From Burkholderiales bacterium (GTDB taxonomy: Bacteria; Pseudomonadota; Gammaproteobacteria; Burkholderiales; WYBJ01): 64,000 nt of DNA. Both the position numbers and the translations under genes were made by a program. Shown piece by piece: positions 29,951-39,849 of the stretch; position 1 is the stretch's first letter, and each line of letters opens with the position of its first letter. The DNA is taken from NCBI GenBank assembly GCA_022841915.1, contig JALHQN010000001.1, forward strand, positions 620,001-684,000, given 5' to 3'. Under the pieces are notes generated by a model. That model ran no database searches. It was not told the origin of the DNA and worked only from the letters and a program-made list of their open reading frames with translations.

Positions 29951-31576
29951 TTGAACACCACCGATACGAGATCCACGAACTTGCCCGAAGGCACTTCGCC
30001 CCGCGGCACATCGCTACGCAGGCGCCGCTTGCTGCAAGCCTCGGGTGCGGCCGCCCTGCTCGGCTTGACGGCTCCACTGCGGGCGCAATCGGTCGTGAAG
30101 CAGCCGACGTTCGGCGACTATCCCTTCTCGTTGGGCGTGGCGGCGGGCGATCCCGCGCACGACGGCTTCGTCATCTGGACCAAGCTCGCGCCCAAGCCCT
30201 TGGAACCGGGCGCCGGTCTGCCGCGGAAGGCCATCGAGATCGGATGGGTCATTGCCAGCGACGAAGGCATGCGCCAAATCGTTCGTCAGGGGTCCGTACT
30301 CGCCCGCCCCGAGCTTGGCCATGCCGTGCACGTGGAACTCGAAGGCCTCTCGCCCGGGCGAGAGTACTTCTATCAATTCACGGCGGGCGGAGAAGCAAGC
30401 CCGGTGGGCCGCGCGAAAACATTTCCGGCCCTGGGCAGCGAGATGACCGAGCTTCGCTTCGCCGCGGCGGGATGCCAGAAGTACGAAGACGGCTATTACA
30501 CGGCGTGGCGTCACATCGCCGACGAACGACTGGATTTCGTCTTTCACTACGGCGACTACATCTACGAGTACAACACTCGGCCGGGCAGCCGCAAGCTGCC
30601 CGTGATCCGCACCGTCCCGGGCGTCACCCAGGAAAGCTACACGCTCGACGATTACCGCCTGCGTTATGCGGCTTACAAGACCGATCCCGACCTCCAGGCC
30701 GCTCACGCGGCGGCCCCGTTCGTCATGAGCTTCGACGATCACGAGGTCGACAACAACTGGGCGGGCGAGGTGTCGTCGGAAAACGTCCCGAAGTCGCAGT
30801 TCCTCATGCGCCGCGCGGCGGCTTTCCAAGCCTGGTACGAGAACATGCCGGTGCGCCGCGCCCAATTGCCGCGCGGCCCTGACATGCTCGCCCACCGGCG
30901 CCTGATGATCGGCAACCTGCTCACCATGAACGTGCTCGACACCCGTCAGTATCGCTCCGACCAGGCGTGCGGCGACGGTGCACGGACGTCTTGCCCCGAG
31001 GCTCACGACACGGGCCGGACGATGCTCGGCCAGGCGCAGGAACAATGGCTCTACGACGGGTTCCGTACATCCCGCGCGCGCTGGACGCTGCTCGCGCAGC
31101 AAGTCCCGATCATGCAGCGCGACGTGAATCCGGACCCGGCCATATACGCCACGCATATGGACAAATGGGATGGCGCCGTGGCCGCCCGCGACCGACTGTT
31201 CGCAGCCGTGCGAGAGGCGAAGCTCGGCAATCTGGTGGCCGTCACCGGCGACGTGCATCACAACTGCGTCGGCGAACTGAAGCAGGATTTCTCCGATACG
31301 GCGTCCCACACCCTCGGGGTCGAGTTCATCGGCACGTCGATCACATCGGGCGGCGACGGCTTCGACACCAGCGCACGCTTCCGGGCACTCCAGCAGCAGA
31401 ATGCGCACATCAAGTTCTACAACGGCCAACGCGGCTACGTGCGCCACGTCGTGAACTCGCAGCGCTGGCAGGCGGACTACCGCGTGCTGGACAAGATCAG
31501 CGTCCGCGACGGGAACGTCTCGACTCGAATGAGCTTCGTCGTCGAAGACGGCAAACCGGGTGTGTCGAACGCTTGA
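29951..31576 (+). CDS. phoD: PhoD-like alkaline phosphatase/phosphodiesterase
   Basis: Exported metallophosphoesterase of 541 residues. A twin-arginine signal (SLRRRRLLQASG) is followed by an N-terminal beta domain (FSLGVAAGDPAHDGFVIWTKL) and the catalytic domain. Metal-binding motifs include AAGCQKYEDGYY, HYGDYIYEY, SFDDHEVDNNW and VTGDVHHN. PhoD enzymes release phosphate from mono- and diesters and need calcium and iron. The start is TTG at 29951; no ATG fits before the signal. Its neighbours are not phosphate genes. Confidence 0.92.
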   Translation: MNTTDTRSTNLPEGTSPRGTSLRRRRLLQASGAAALLGLTAPLRAQSVVKQPTFGDYPFSLGVAAGDPAHDGFVIWTKLAPKPLEPGAGLPRKAIEIGWVIASDEGMRQIVRQGSVLARPELGHAVHVELEGLSPGREYFYQFTAGGEASPVGRAKTFPALGSEMTELRFAAAGCQKYEDGYYTAWRHIADERLDFVFHYGDYIYEYNTRPGSRKLPVIRTVPGVTQESYTLDDYRLRYAAYKTDPDLQAAHAAAPFVMSFDDHEVDNNWAGEVSSENVPKSQFLMRRAAAFQAWYENMPVRRAQLPRGPDMLAHRRLMIGNLLTMNVLDTRQYRSDQACGDGARTSCPEAHDTGRTMLGQAQEQWLYDGFRTSRARWTLLAQQVPIMQRDVNPDPAIYATHMDKWDGAVAARDRLFAAVREAKLGNLVAVTGDVHHNCVGELKQDFSDTASHTLGVEFIGTSITSGGDGFDTSARFRALQQQNAHIKFYNGQRGYVRHVVNSQRWQADYRVLDKISVRDGNVSTRMSFVVEDGKPGVSNA

Positions 31577-31659
31577 CGGTGCACCGCCACATTGACGCCC
31601 CGAGCGCGACCCGCCGATACTCCGGGCCCCGAAACAGCATGGATCAAGGAGATCGCCTC

Positions 31660-32622
31660 ATGCAGACCGCGCGCGCAGTCCTGGGGGGGCTGGTCCTATG
31701 CCTGGCCACGCCCACTCTGGCCCAGACGTATCCCACCCGACCCATCCGGCTGGTCTCGCCCTTTCCACCCGGCGGCAGCGTCGATGTCGTCGGTCGGCTG
31801 ATCGCCGCGAAGCTCGTGGAAAACATCGGGCAGCAGGTGATCGTCGACAATCGATCGGGCGCCTCCGGCAACATAGGCACCGAGCATGTCGCCCGAGCCG
31901 CGCCTGACGGCTACACCCTGGTGATCCACACCATACCGTTCGTGGCCAACCAGTTCCTGCTCGCCCGCGTGCCTTACGATCCCGCGCGTGACTTCGCACC
32001 GATCTCCCATGTCACCTCTTCGCCCTCGCTGGTGACCGTGCATCCTTCGCTGCCGGTGCGCAGCGTGAAGGAATTGATTGCGCTGGCGCGAGCCCGGCCG
32101 GGACAGCTCAATTACTCGGCAGCCGGCGTCGGCACCAATCCGCATATCGCGGGCGAGTTGTTCAACCTGCTCACGGGCAGCAACATCGTCGCCATTCAGT
32201 TCAAGGGCGGCGGCCCCGCCGACATGGCCATGATCGCCGGTGAAGTCGAACTCACCTTCGGCAATATTTCTCAACAGGTCGGGCATATCAACAGCGGCCG
32301 GATCCGCGCGCTCGCCGTGACCAGCGCCAAGCGCTCGCCGATCCTGCCCAACCTGCCGACGGTCGCCGAGGCCGGCGTACCAGGCTACGAATTCGTCACC
32401 TGGCATGGCATTCTGGCGCCCAAGGCGACGCCGCGGCCGGTGGTGACCTACCTCAACGAGCAGTTGAAGAAAGTACTCACCGCACCGGGCCAGAGCAGCC
32501 TTTGGCAGGAGCGCGGCCTGGAAGTGGTGGCCAGTTCGCCTGAAGAGTTCGCGGCCCATCTGAACAGCGAACAGAAGAAATGGGGGCAGGTCATCAAGGA
32601 GCGCGGCATCAAGGCCGAATGA
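31660..32622 (+). CDS. Bug-family (TctC-type) periplasmic solute-binding receptor
   Basis: Exported binding protein of 320 residues with a signal peptide ending in TPTLAQT, then the family start YPTRPIRLVSPFPPGGSVDVVGR. Conserved stretches VDNRSGASGNIGTEHVA and PDGYTLVIH are present. The ATG at 31660 has AAGGAG eight bases upstream. Such receptors bind carboxylates or small amides for tripartite tricarboxylate transporters or as orphan sensors. They are greatly expanded in Burkholderiales. No TctAB membrane genes are adjacent, so it is an orphan receptor; the M20 hydrolase next to it may act on the imported compound. Confidence 0.92.
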   Translation: MQTARAVLGGLVLCLATPTLAQTYPTRPIRLVSPFPPGGSVDVVGRLIAAKLVENIGQQVIVDNRSGASGNIGTEHVARAAPDGYTLVIHTIPFVANQFLLARVPYDPARDFAPISHVTSSPSLVTVHPSLPVRSVKELIALARARPGQLNYSAAGVGTNPHIAGELFNLLTGSNIVAIQFKGGGPADMAMIAGEVELTFGNISQQVGHINSGRIRALAVTSAKRSPILPNLPTVAEAGVPGYEFVTWHGILAPKATPRPVVTYLNEQLKKVLTAPGQSSLWQERGLEVVASSPEEFAAHLNSEQKKWGQVIKERGIKAE

Positions 32623-32653
32623 GCGCCGCGCTCGGAGTCGACCCCGGTCCGTT

Positions 32654-33985
32654 CTACGCCGCGCCGTCGTACAGTTCGGTTTTGTTGATCCCGCGCTGAA
32701 AGGCGAGATACTGCGCCGGGGTCATCGGCGCCTTGTAGTCGCGCAGCACTTCCTGCGCCCCCCCCGCATCGCCATAGAGCAGATCGATGGCCGACAACGC
32801 CAGCACCTGCGCTTGCGCCAGGTAAGCGAAGCGCTGGTCGGTGATGAAGTAATCCGGACCGTGCCCCGTACCCGATGCGCCGCTCATGTAGCCCTGGACG
32901 GCAGGCATGATCTGACTGATGTCCCCCATATCGGTGGACCCGGTGCGATGGCCTTGCACCACATAGCGCTCCGCCCCGACCAGTGGTTCGGCGTTGCGCC
33001 GAAACACCTCGGCCAGCCCGGTGTGATTCGAAAGCGGCATGTAGCCCGGCAGCGTCGTGATCTCGACCTGTGCTCCCATCGCCAACGCGCCGGCGCGCAA
33101 TGCGCGGTCCACCTTGGCGTTCGCATCCATGATGGCCTGCACGGACTTGCCGCGCACATAGGTCTCGATGTGCACCTCGCCCGGAATCACGTTCACCTGT
33201 CGACCGCCCAGGGTGATCACCGGATGCACCCGGATGGTGTCTCGCTCCTGGAAAGTCTCGCGCAGCGCGTTTATCGCGGTCAGGGCGATATTGGCCGCAT
33301 AGAGCGCATTCACCCCCATGTGCGGCGAACTGCCCGCGTGCGCGGCGCGCCCGATATAGCGCACCGTCTTCACCACGCAGCCGTTGTTCGAGACCGCCAC
33401 GCCCGCCGCCTTGTCTTCCGAGCGGCTGGTGGTATGGATCAAGAGTGCCATGTCGATGTCGTCGAAATGCCCGTGTCGTATCAGCTCAGGCTTGCCGCCG
33501 AGGAACTCGAGACTGCCCGCGCGCACCTGCTCCAGACGCCACGCGATATCGCCGTATTCCTCGGCCGGCACGGCGAAGGGCACGACGCGGCCGGCGAGAT
33601 GCTCCATGGCCCCGGTATCCACCAGCGCCATGGTCGCGCCGAGGACGGCAGTCACCTGCGCGTTGTGGCCGCAGGCGTGGGCCGCACCCGTGCCTGGGTC
33701 GGCCAAGGGATGACCGCTCACGACCAGTGCATCGAGTTCACCCAGCAGAGCCACCGAAGGCCCGGGCTTCGAACCTTTCAGCTCTGCCTTGACCCCCGTG
33801 ATCGCCAACCCGGTTCGATGCGGCACCCGGATCTCCTCGAACGTCTTGGCCACCAGCGCCGCGGTCTTGAACTCCTTGAAGCCGAGTTCCGGCTGATGAC
33901 GAATGGTCTCGCCGATGCCGATGAGCGCATCGGCCCGACGCTCGATTGCCTCGCACACCTTCCGCTTGAGATCTTCCTTGTTCAC
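32654..33985 (-). CDS. M20-family amidohydrolase (AbgB-like)
   Basis: Zinc-dependent hydrolase of 443 residues. Metal-site motifs are AAHACGHNAQV and VPAEEYGD, and a further histidine lies in IGRAAHAGSSPHMG of the dimerisation domain. The C-terminal ligand is in GASGTGHGPDYF. Similarity in pattern is to p-aminobenzoyl-glutamate hydrolase subunit B and related amidases of the indole-acetyl-amino-acid hydrolase group. It converges with the Bug receptor gene. Substrate unproven. Confidence 0.9.
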   Translation of the reverse strand: MNKEDLKRKVCEAIERRADALIGIGETIRHQPELGFKEFKTAALVAKTFEEIRVPHRTGLAITGVKAELKGSKPGPSVALLGELDALVVSGHPLADPGTGAAHACGHNAQVTAVLGATMALVDTGAMEHLAGRVVPFAVPAEEYGDIAWRLEQVRAGSLEFLGGKPELIRHGHFDDIDMALLIHTTSRSEDKAAGVAVSNNGCVVKTVRYIGRAAHAGSSPHMGVNALYAANIALTAINALRETFQERDTIRVHPVITLGGRQVNVIPGEVHIETYVRGKSVQAIMDANAKVDRALRAGALAMGAQVEITTLPGYMPLSNHTGLAEVFRRNAEPLVGAERYVVQGHRTGSTDMGDISQIMPAVQGYMSGASGTGHGPDYFITDQRFAYLAQAQVLALSAIDLLYGDAGGAQEVLRDYKAPMTPAQYLAFQRGINKTELYDGAA

Positions 33986-34104
33986 GATCGAATCCTCCGC
34001 TCGCGTTGTCGCTCACCGCCCTGTGGAATCTCGGTCGTGCATTCGGGCCAGTGCACGGCGGGCCGCCAAGGCATCAAGCCTCGGTGCAGATAAAGGTCGA
34101 ACAG

Positions 34105-34965
34105 CTAGGTCGCAGGGCCCGTGACGATGGGACGTTGCGCGCCGGCCCACTCTGTCCACGAACCGTCGTAGAGTGCTGCCGGCGGTGCGCCCAGGCGCTC
34201 CAGCGCCAACAGCAGCGCGCATGCGCTGGTGCCCGAGCCGCAAGTCGCGATGATCGGACGATCCAGAGCAATCCCGGCGCGCTCGATCCGAGCACGCAAG
34301 GCATCGAGGGGCAACGCGCAGCCATCCGGGCCCACCAGTTCGGTGAACGGCAGGTTGCGCGCGCCAGCCATGTGACCGCTCGGCAACTCGGGACGCGGCT
34401 CAGGATCGCGCCCTTCGAAACGTCCGGCCGAGCGCATATCGACGATCTGCACATCGTCCCGCCCAGTCGCTGCCTCGACCTCGGCCATCCCGCGCACCAG
34501 CGTGCGATCGAGTCGCGCCGCAAAGCGTTTGGGCTGCACCACGGCCGGCGTGGTTTCGAAGACGCGCCCTGCGGCACGCCACTGCTTGGACCCGCCGTCG
34601 AGCAGCGCGACCCGACGATGGCCGAAGGCGCGGAACATCCACCAAACGCGCGCCGAACTCAGATTGAATCCAGAACCATCGTAGACGACGATGTCGTCCT
34701 CGTTGCCTACGCCCAAGCCACCGACATAAGCACCGAAGGCGTCGTCAGCGGGCAGCATGTGCGGCAAATGCGTGTTCGGATCGCTGGCCAGGTCGAGATC
34801 GAAGAAGCGCGCGCCCGGCAGATGGCCCGCGGCATACTCGGCGCGGGGATCACGACCCATCGCAGGCAGATACCAGGAAGCATCCAGAACGACCAGGCCA
34901 GGGGTGCCCAGGCGCTCGACCAACCAGCTATCGGAGACGACCAGAGGCAGGGAGGAAGCAGTCAT
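34105..34965 (-). CDS. sseA: Thiosulfate/3-mercaptopyruvate sulfurtransferase (two rhodanese domains)
   Basis: Sulfurtransferase of 286 residues with two tandem rhodanese domains; only the second is catalytic, with C242 in IATCGSGTSACAL. CGSGTS resembles the loop of 3-mercaptopyruvate sulfurtransferases (CGSGVT) more than that of thiosulfate rhodaneses (CRKGVT), so mercaptopyruvate is the likelier donor. The first domain has RAEYAAGHLPGARFFDLD. It is a single gene divergent from the aldolase downstream. Confidence 0.88.
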   Translation of the reverse strand: MTASSLPLVVSDSWLVERLGTPGLVVLDASWYLPAMGRDPRAEYAAGHLPGARFFDLDLASDPNTHLPHMLPADDAFGAYVGGLGVGNEDDIVVYDGSGFNLSSARVWWMFRAFGHRRVALLDGGSKQWRAAGRVFETTPAVVQPKRFAARLDRTLVRGMAEVEAATGRDDVQIVDMRSAGRFEGRDPEPRPELPSGHMAGARNLPFTELVGPDGCALPLDALRARIERAGIALDRPIIATCGSGTSACALLLALERLGAPPAALYDGSWTEWAGAQRPIVTGPAT

Positions 34966-35262
34966 CGCGAGGATCGCCTATTTGAACCGGAGAGGGAACG
35001 GCCAGGCATTCTACGCCAGACGAGTGCCTGAACCTCAGCGCAGTCGACGCACTCGTTCTGGGGCAACCCAAGCAAGGCCCTGAATCCTGATGCGCCACAC
35101 CGGGCGACCGGCGCGGACTGGCACCCACGAGTGCGACCGGTCTTCGGCCGTGTGCCATACTGGAGGCCGACGTCGCTCTCGACCGCGCCTCACAGATCAT
35201 CCTGCGGGCGACAATGCGAGCGCCATCCTGACGAACCAAGACCAAACTGGAGGAGCACCATT

Positions 35263-36063
35263 ATGGCCACCCCCGTGACCCTACCCAATCCCATCAAGGA
35301 ATGCTTCCGCACCGGGCGGCCCGCGCTGGGCATGCTTGCCCGTCTCGGCCGCTCGGGAGACATCGCCCGGCTCGCAAAAGCGACCGGCCACGACTTCATC
35401 ATGGTCGATATGCAGCACGCGCTCTACAATCTCGAAACGGTCGGCAGCATCGCCCAGTCCGCACTGGCCTGCGGCATCGCGCCCATCGCGCGCGTGCGCA
35501 GCTGCGACGATCAGGATACGGCGGTGCTGCTCGACAACGGCATCATGGGCATCGTGTTTCCGGACGTGAATACCGCCGCCGAGGCCAAGCGCGCGGTCGA
35601 CCGCGCCAAGTATCCGCCCGTCGGACGGCGTTCGGTGGCCGGCGCGTTTTCGGTCTTCGACTTTCGCGCCATACCGGCAGCGGAATCGGTGAAGGCCCTG
35701 GACGACAACACGCTGGTGGCATGCATGATCGAGACGCCCGAGGGTCTCGCCAATGTGGACGAGATCGCTGCCGTACCCGGCGTGGACGTGATTCATGTCG
35801 GATCGAGCGACCTGCTCACCGCCATGGGAACCCCGGGCGCCTATGGCACGCCGGAACACCTCGCCGCCCTCGACAAGGTCATGGCCGCGGCCAAGAAGCA
35901 TGGCAAGATCGCCGGCGTGGGCGGGGATCGCAACATTCCGCGCCAAGTCGACTTCATCCGCAAGGGCGCGCGCTTCCTCACCACCAACAGCGACATCGCG
36001 ATGCTTCTCGCCGAGGGCACGCGGGTCACCGGCGAACTGCGCAAGGCGCTGGGCGCCGGCTGA
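35263..36063 (+). CDS. HpcH/HpaI-family class II aldolase
   Basis: Metal-dependent aldolase or citrate-lyase-like enzyme of 266 residues with a TIM-barrel pattern. Family features are FIMVDMQHALYN, MGIVFPDVNTAAEAKRAV and CMIETPEGLANVDEIAAVPGVD, where E and D would bind the metal. The usual acid-histidine DxEH is DMQH, a variant known in part of the family. The ATG at 35263 follows GGAGGAG. Substrates in the family are 2-keto-3-deoxy sugar acids or 4-hydroxy-2-oxo acids. The specific one cannot be told. Confidence 0.88.
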   Translation: MATPVTLPNPIKECFRTGRPALGMLARLGRSGDIARLAKATGHDFIMVDMQHALYNLETVGSIAQSALACGIAPIARVRSCDDQDTAVLLDNGIMGIVFPDVNTAAEAKRAVDRAKYPPVGRRSVAGAFSVFDFRAIPAAESVKALDDNTLVACMIETPEGLANVDEIAAVPGVDVIHVGSSDLLTAMGTPGAYGTPEHLAALDKVMAAAKKHGKIAGVGGDRNIPRQVDFIRKGARFLTTNSDIAMLLAEGTRVTGELRKALGAG

Positions 36064-36132
36064 GCGTCCGATGCGGTCGGTCGGCTCGCCCAGACAGGCC
36101 GACCGGCTGCAACGTCGACACCAACGCCGGCG

Positions 36133-38568
36133 TCAGTCGGCCGCTGGCTGACGCATCGCATCGGTCGAGCGACTCCGCCCGCTGTCCACGGTGCTTGGGC
36201 TGCGCGCCAACCAGTGCAACAAGCGTTCGAACAGCGCCTCCGGATCGACCGGCTTGGATATGAAGTCGTCCATGCCTGCAGCGAGGCATCGGCGCCGGTC
36301 CTCGTCGAATGCGTTTGCCGTCATGCCGATGATCGGCACGCCGGCGTTTCGATGTAGCGCCCGTATCCGGGTCGTCGCCTCGAGCCCGTCCAGCCGGGGC
36401 ATTTGCACATCCATCAAGATCAAGGCGTAGGCCTTTTCGCCCGCCTTGCGCACGGCGTCCTCGCCGTCGGCCGCACTATCGATGACGAGGCCCGTTGCGT
36501 CCAGGATCTCCAGCGCGACCTCGCGATTCACCGGATCGTCCTCGACCACCAGCACCGGCGTGCCCGCGTAGCGCGCCTTGAGCCGGCGCTCGGCATCCAT
36601 GGTCGAGCCCGGGGAGGCGTCCGAATCGCCCTGAGCCTTCCTGCGTAATCGGGCGGTGAACCAGAAGAGGCTGCCTGCTCCCGGCGTGCTTTGCACGCCC
36701 ACCTGCCCTCCCATCATTTCCGCCAGCCGGCGAGTGATGGCCAGCCCAAGGCCCGTGCCGCCGTACTTTCTCGTCATCGAGTTGTCGGCCTGCTCGAACG
36801 CCGAGAAGAGGCGTGGGATGACGTCCTGCGCAATACCGATCCCGTGGTCACGGACTTCGAACCGAATCAGGACGCTGTCCTCGTCCTGCGACTCGACTCG
36901 GCTGCTGAGCACAACCTCGCCCTGCTCGGAGAACTTCACGGCGTTGGTGGCGTAGTTGAGCAGGGCCTGCTGCAGGCGGGTCGGATCGCCGACCAAGCGC
37001 TGCGGCAGTGGCGCCGCATCCACGACCAGCGTCAGCCCCTTGCCGGCGGCTCGCTCCTGGAGCAGCGAACAGACATTCGCAAGCACGGTATCGACTTGCA
37101 CGTCCGACTGATCGAGGATGAACTTGCCGGCGTCGATCTTCGACAACTCCAGGATGGCGTTGATGATGTTCAAAAGATGATTGCTGGCCGTCATGAGCTG
37201 ATCGAGCTGGTGCTCCTGGCGCGGCGCGAGCCCACCCCGGCGAATCAAGTGGGCCATACCCACGATCGCATTGAGCGGTGTGCGGATCTCGTGGCTCATG
37301 TTCGCCAGGAAGGAACTCTTCGCAAGATTCGCCGCTTCGGCGGCCTCCTTGGCCACGATCAGCTGACCGGTGCGCTCTTCGACCAGCTGCTCGAGATTGT
37401 TCCGATGGGTTTCCAACTCCTCGTTGACTCGCCTGACTGCTGTGACGTCGTCATATACTCCGAGCACGCCGATAACGTCGCCCCGCCCATTGCGCAGCGC
37501 CACTTTCGAGGTTCGCAGCCAAAGCTGCGTGCCGTCCGGCGTTTGCTGCTGTTCTTCGTACCCCAGCTTGTCCTGACCCGATTCGATGACTTGCAGGTCA
37601 TCCGCCCGGTAGCTGTCGGCATTCTCCTTCCAGGACAAGGCATAGTCGTCGGCACCAACCACCTCCGCCGGCGTCCGTTTGCCCGCATCTCGCGCGAAAA
37701 TCGGGTTGCACCCAAGGTAGCGCAGGTTCCGGTCCTTCCAGAACACGCGAATCGGCGCGGTATCGATGATCGCCTGCAGCAACTGCCTCGATTGCGCCAC
37801 GGAATCAGACAGCGCACGCAATTCCGCCGCCTGGCTATCCGCCTCCCGAAGCGCGCGGCTCGCGGTGCGTTTGAGAACGGCGATAGCCGTCGCCAACTCG
37901 TCGATTTCGTCGCCGCCTGCTTGCTTTGCGGGGATGGGGACGCTCGCCTCGACGCGACCCAAGTCCTCGCGCGTGATTGCATGCAACTCCGCGGCGATCA
38001 TCACCAAGCGGCGACGAACCACCGCGTGGTAGATCAGCACGGCCAACAATACGATAAGCAGGATCAACAGAGCGTTGCCGGCAAAAGTGATGGCGACCTG
38101 GCGCAGCATGGTCATGCGCTCGGTGCTCAGATCCGTGGCCAGCACCAGATCGCCGAGCTGATGGCGACGGCCGTCCTGCTCGAAAACCAGGTGCATCGTT
38201 CTGGAGACGAAGTTCCCGGCCATCACCTCGACACCGAAGTGAAGATCGGCCTGCCCCACTTGGCGCAACCTCACCGAGTGGACCTGCGGCAGATCGTGGA
38301 TGCCGCGCAACTGGATATGGATCTGCTCGCGATCGAAGGACCACACGCTCTTGGTGAGCGCGGGGCGCACCAACACCGAGAGCGAGTCGAGATATTGCTC
38401 CGCCTGAGCGACCCGCGCGCGATAGTGGTAGACCGATTGTGCGGTCGAAAGGAGTAGAGAGGCGATACCGCCGAGCATCAAGGCCCACACGAGCAGACGG
38501 CGCGTAACTCGACTATTCAGACCGAGAAAGTCACGCTGGAGCCTTGAACGGCTCGTCAGTGCGGCCAT
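36133..38568 (-). CDS. PAS-containing hybrid sensor histidine kinase
   Basis: Membrane kinase of 811 residues. Two membrane helices (near 28-48 and 160-182) flank a periplasmic domain of about 115 residues; a HAMP-like linker follows. A PAS domain covers about 265-390 ([21 protein letters not shown]). The phosphorylation site is H426 in [11 protein letters not shown], the ATPase domain has DHGIGIA and GTGLGLAI, and the C-terminal receiver has D720 in [11 protein letters not shown]. The start ATG lies nine bases after the stop of a periplasmic binding-protein gene, so the two form an operon and the binding protein is the probable sensor input. No output regulator is adjacent. Confidence 0.92.
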   Translation of the reverse strand: MAALTSRSRLQRDFLGLNSRVTRRLLVWALMLGGIASLLLSTAQSVYHYRARVAQAEQYLDSLSVLVRPALTKSVWSFDREQIHIQLRGIHDLPQVHSVRLRQVGQADLHFGVEVMAGNFVSRTMHLVFEQDGRRHQLGDLVLATDLSTERMTMLRQVAITFAGNALLILLIVLLAVLIYHAVVRRRLVMIAAELHAITREDLGRVEASVPIPAKQAGGDEIDELATAIAVLKRTASRALREADSQAAELRALSDSVAQSRQLLQAIIDTAPIRVFWKDRNLRYLGCNPIFARDAGKRTPAEVVGADDYALSWKENADSYRADDLQVIESGQDKLGYEEQQQTPDGTQLWLRTSKVALRNGRGDVIGVLGVYDDVTAVRRVNEELETHRNNLEQLVEERTGQLIVAKEAAEAANLAKSSFLANMSHEIRTPLNAIVGMAHLIRRGGLAPRQEHQLDQLMTASNHLLNIINAILELSKIDAGKFILDQSDVQVDTVLANVCSLLQERAAGKGLTLVVDAAPLPQRLVGDPTRLQQALLNYATNAVKFSEQGEVVLSSRVESQDEDSVLIRFEVRDHGIGIAQDVIPRLFSAFEQADNSMTRKYGGTGLGLAITRRLAEMMGGQVGVQSTPGAGSLFWFTARLRRKAQGDSDASPGSTMDAERRLKARYAGTPVLVVEDDPVNREVALEILDATGLVIDSAADGEDAVRKAGEKAYALILMDVQMPRLDGLEATTRIRALHRNAGVPIIGMTANAFDEDRRRCLAAGMDDFISKPVDPEALFERLLHWLARSPSTVDSGRSRSTDAMRQPAAD

Positions 38569-38577
38569 GCGCAGAGC

Positions 38578-39288
38578 CTAGTTGAAGCCGAACGAGGCGA
38601 GGATCCGACCATGCGTGCCATCATTTTTCATTTCGCGCAGCGCCTGGGCCAAGCGCGGCACCAGCAGTTCGTGCTTTCTGTGCAAATAAAGATGCATGTC
38701 CACGTCCTTCAGGCTCGGCTCGAGTGCGACGATCGAGGACATGCCGAGCTTGCGAACCAGGTCTTCCCCACCGCGGCGCGTATACAACGCAAGGTCGATA
38801 CGATCGCTATCGAGCATCAGGAACAGCTGCTCGGGACCGTTCACCTTGGTCACCACGCGGGCCTCCATCGCGTTCGCCTCGAACATCTTCCAACCCGTGA
38901 TGAACGCGATCCGGTGTGGCTTGAGGCTCGCCCAGCTCTGGTTCACCGACAGTTTGACGGGCTTGCGGGCGAACGCCACGAAGCTCACGCTGATGTAGCG
39001 CTCCGGCACTTGAATGAGGTTGCGATACTGGTCGCTCAACCCGGCGACACGCAGACCCTCCCCGTCGACGTCCCCGTTGTCCGCGGACTGCAGCGATCTC
39101 TCCGATGGCAGGCTCACGAGCACGAACTCCCGCCCGATCTTCTTGAATGCCTCACGAGACACCGCGGCCAGCACCTTGCGGTCCTCGGGCGTGTTGTTCG
39201 TGCTGACGGTGATCGAAGGCATCGCGGCGAGCGCGGACGTCGCCGTTGCCGTCGCCAGAAGAAGCGACGCCCATTGCAATGACTTCAT
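38578..39288 (-). CDS. Periplasmic binding protein (SBP_bac_3-like) paired with the hybrid kinase
   Basis: Exported protein of 236 residues: signal peptide SLLLATATATSALA, then a type-II periplasmic binding fold (ITVSTNNTPEDRKVLAAVSREAF at the start, RIAFITGWKMFEANAM in the middle). The ATG at 39288 gives the signal peptide directly; a long upstream open frame crosses tRNA-Leu and was rejected. Only nine bases separate it from the kinase gene. Stand-alone binding proteins beside kinases often deliver a ligand signal rather than serve transport, and no ABC transporter genes are near. Confidence 0.83.
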   Translation of the reverse strand: MKSLQWASLLLATATATSALAAMPSITVSTNNTPEDRKVLAAVSREAFKKIGREFVLVSLPSERSLQSADNGDVDGEGLRVAGLSDQYRNLIQVPERYISVSFVAFARKPVKLSVNQSWASLKPHRIAFITGWKMFEANAMEARVVTKVNGPEQLFLMLDSDRIDLALYTRRGGEDLVRKLGMSSIVALEPSLKDVDMHLYLHRKHELLVPRLAQALREMKNDGTHGRILASFGFN

Positions 39289-39627
39289 GGTGAAGGTCCG
39301 GAAAGGATGCGGGCTCGAGCCATCGACGCGCATTGGGCGCCACGCCTCGACTCGGCTTTTGTTACGACACGGGGGACGCCGCCTTGAGCGCGGCTCGGGC
39401 ATGCGGGGCGGGAACACGGGAGGCCGCGAAGACGGCGTCGAGGGCGACCGGCCCGGACCCTGCACGGCTTCGACGCCAAAAGCCTTCGGCAGGAGGCCGT
39501 CCCTGAGCTGCGTAACGCTCCGCCGCCAACGAATTCGTTCGGAACGCCATTGGCGGAACCGCCCGATCAGCCTTGATTCCCCGGAGAACGGAGGACACAG
39601 GCACAACGAGCTACCGATGGAACTTCC
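39289..39627. other. Gap between tRNA-Leu and the binding-protein gene
   Basis: About 340 bases with no supported gene. An inverted repeat (CCGCCAA at 39523-39529, TTGGCGG at 39550-39556) is the only structure noted. The promoter of the leftward binding-protein/kinase operon should be here but was not recognised. Confidence 0.5.
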
Positions 39628-39714
39628 TGGTGCCGGGGGGGGGAATCGAACCCCCACGATGTTGCCATCGCCAGATTTTGAGTCTGGTGCGTCTACCAAT
39701 TCCGCCACCCCGGC
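39628..39714 (-). tRNA. tRNA-Leu (anticodon CAA)
   Basis: An 87-base tRNA with encoded CCA. The acceptor stem is GCCGGGG/CCCCGGC with discriminator A. The anticodon stem-loop CCAGACTCAAAATCTGG gives anticodon CAA, reading UUG. A long variable arm (CGATGGCAACATCG) and the D-loop GGTAGACGC are typical of leucine tRNAs. The nine-base G run on the plus strand is the junction of acceptor and T stems. Confidence 0.96.
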
Positions 39715-39787
39715 CGTGCGAGGACGGATTATGCGCGATGGCTCGGTCCGCGAGCAACCTCCACCGCACACCTCTCGCTGGGGCCAG

Positions 39788-39824
39788 GTCTTGCAATCAT
39801 GCATCGATTGCTTGATTGCAAGAC
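39788..39824. repeat. Perfect 12-base inverted repeat
   Basis: GTCTTGCAATCA at 39788-39799 and its exact complement TGATTGCAAGAC at 39813-39824 are separated by 13 bases. No T-run follows, so it is not a standard terminator. The arms share TGCAATCA with the tandem repeat just downstream. Confidence 0.85.
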
Positions 39825-39831
39825 TTGACCC

Positions 39832-39849
39832 TGCAATCACTGCAATCAC
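39832..39849 (+). repeat. Tandem 9-base repeat
   Basis: TGCAATCAC occurs twice head to tail at 39832-39840 and 39841-39849. It is the same core word as in the inverted repeat just upstream, giving four copies within 62 bases. Confidence 0.85.

Noticed and set aside
39632-39640. The nine-base G run as a sequencing error
   Set aside because: It is fully explained by the acceptor and T stems of tRNA-Leu, which pair correctly.
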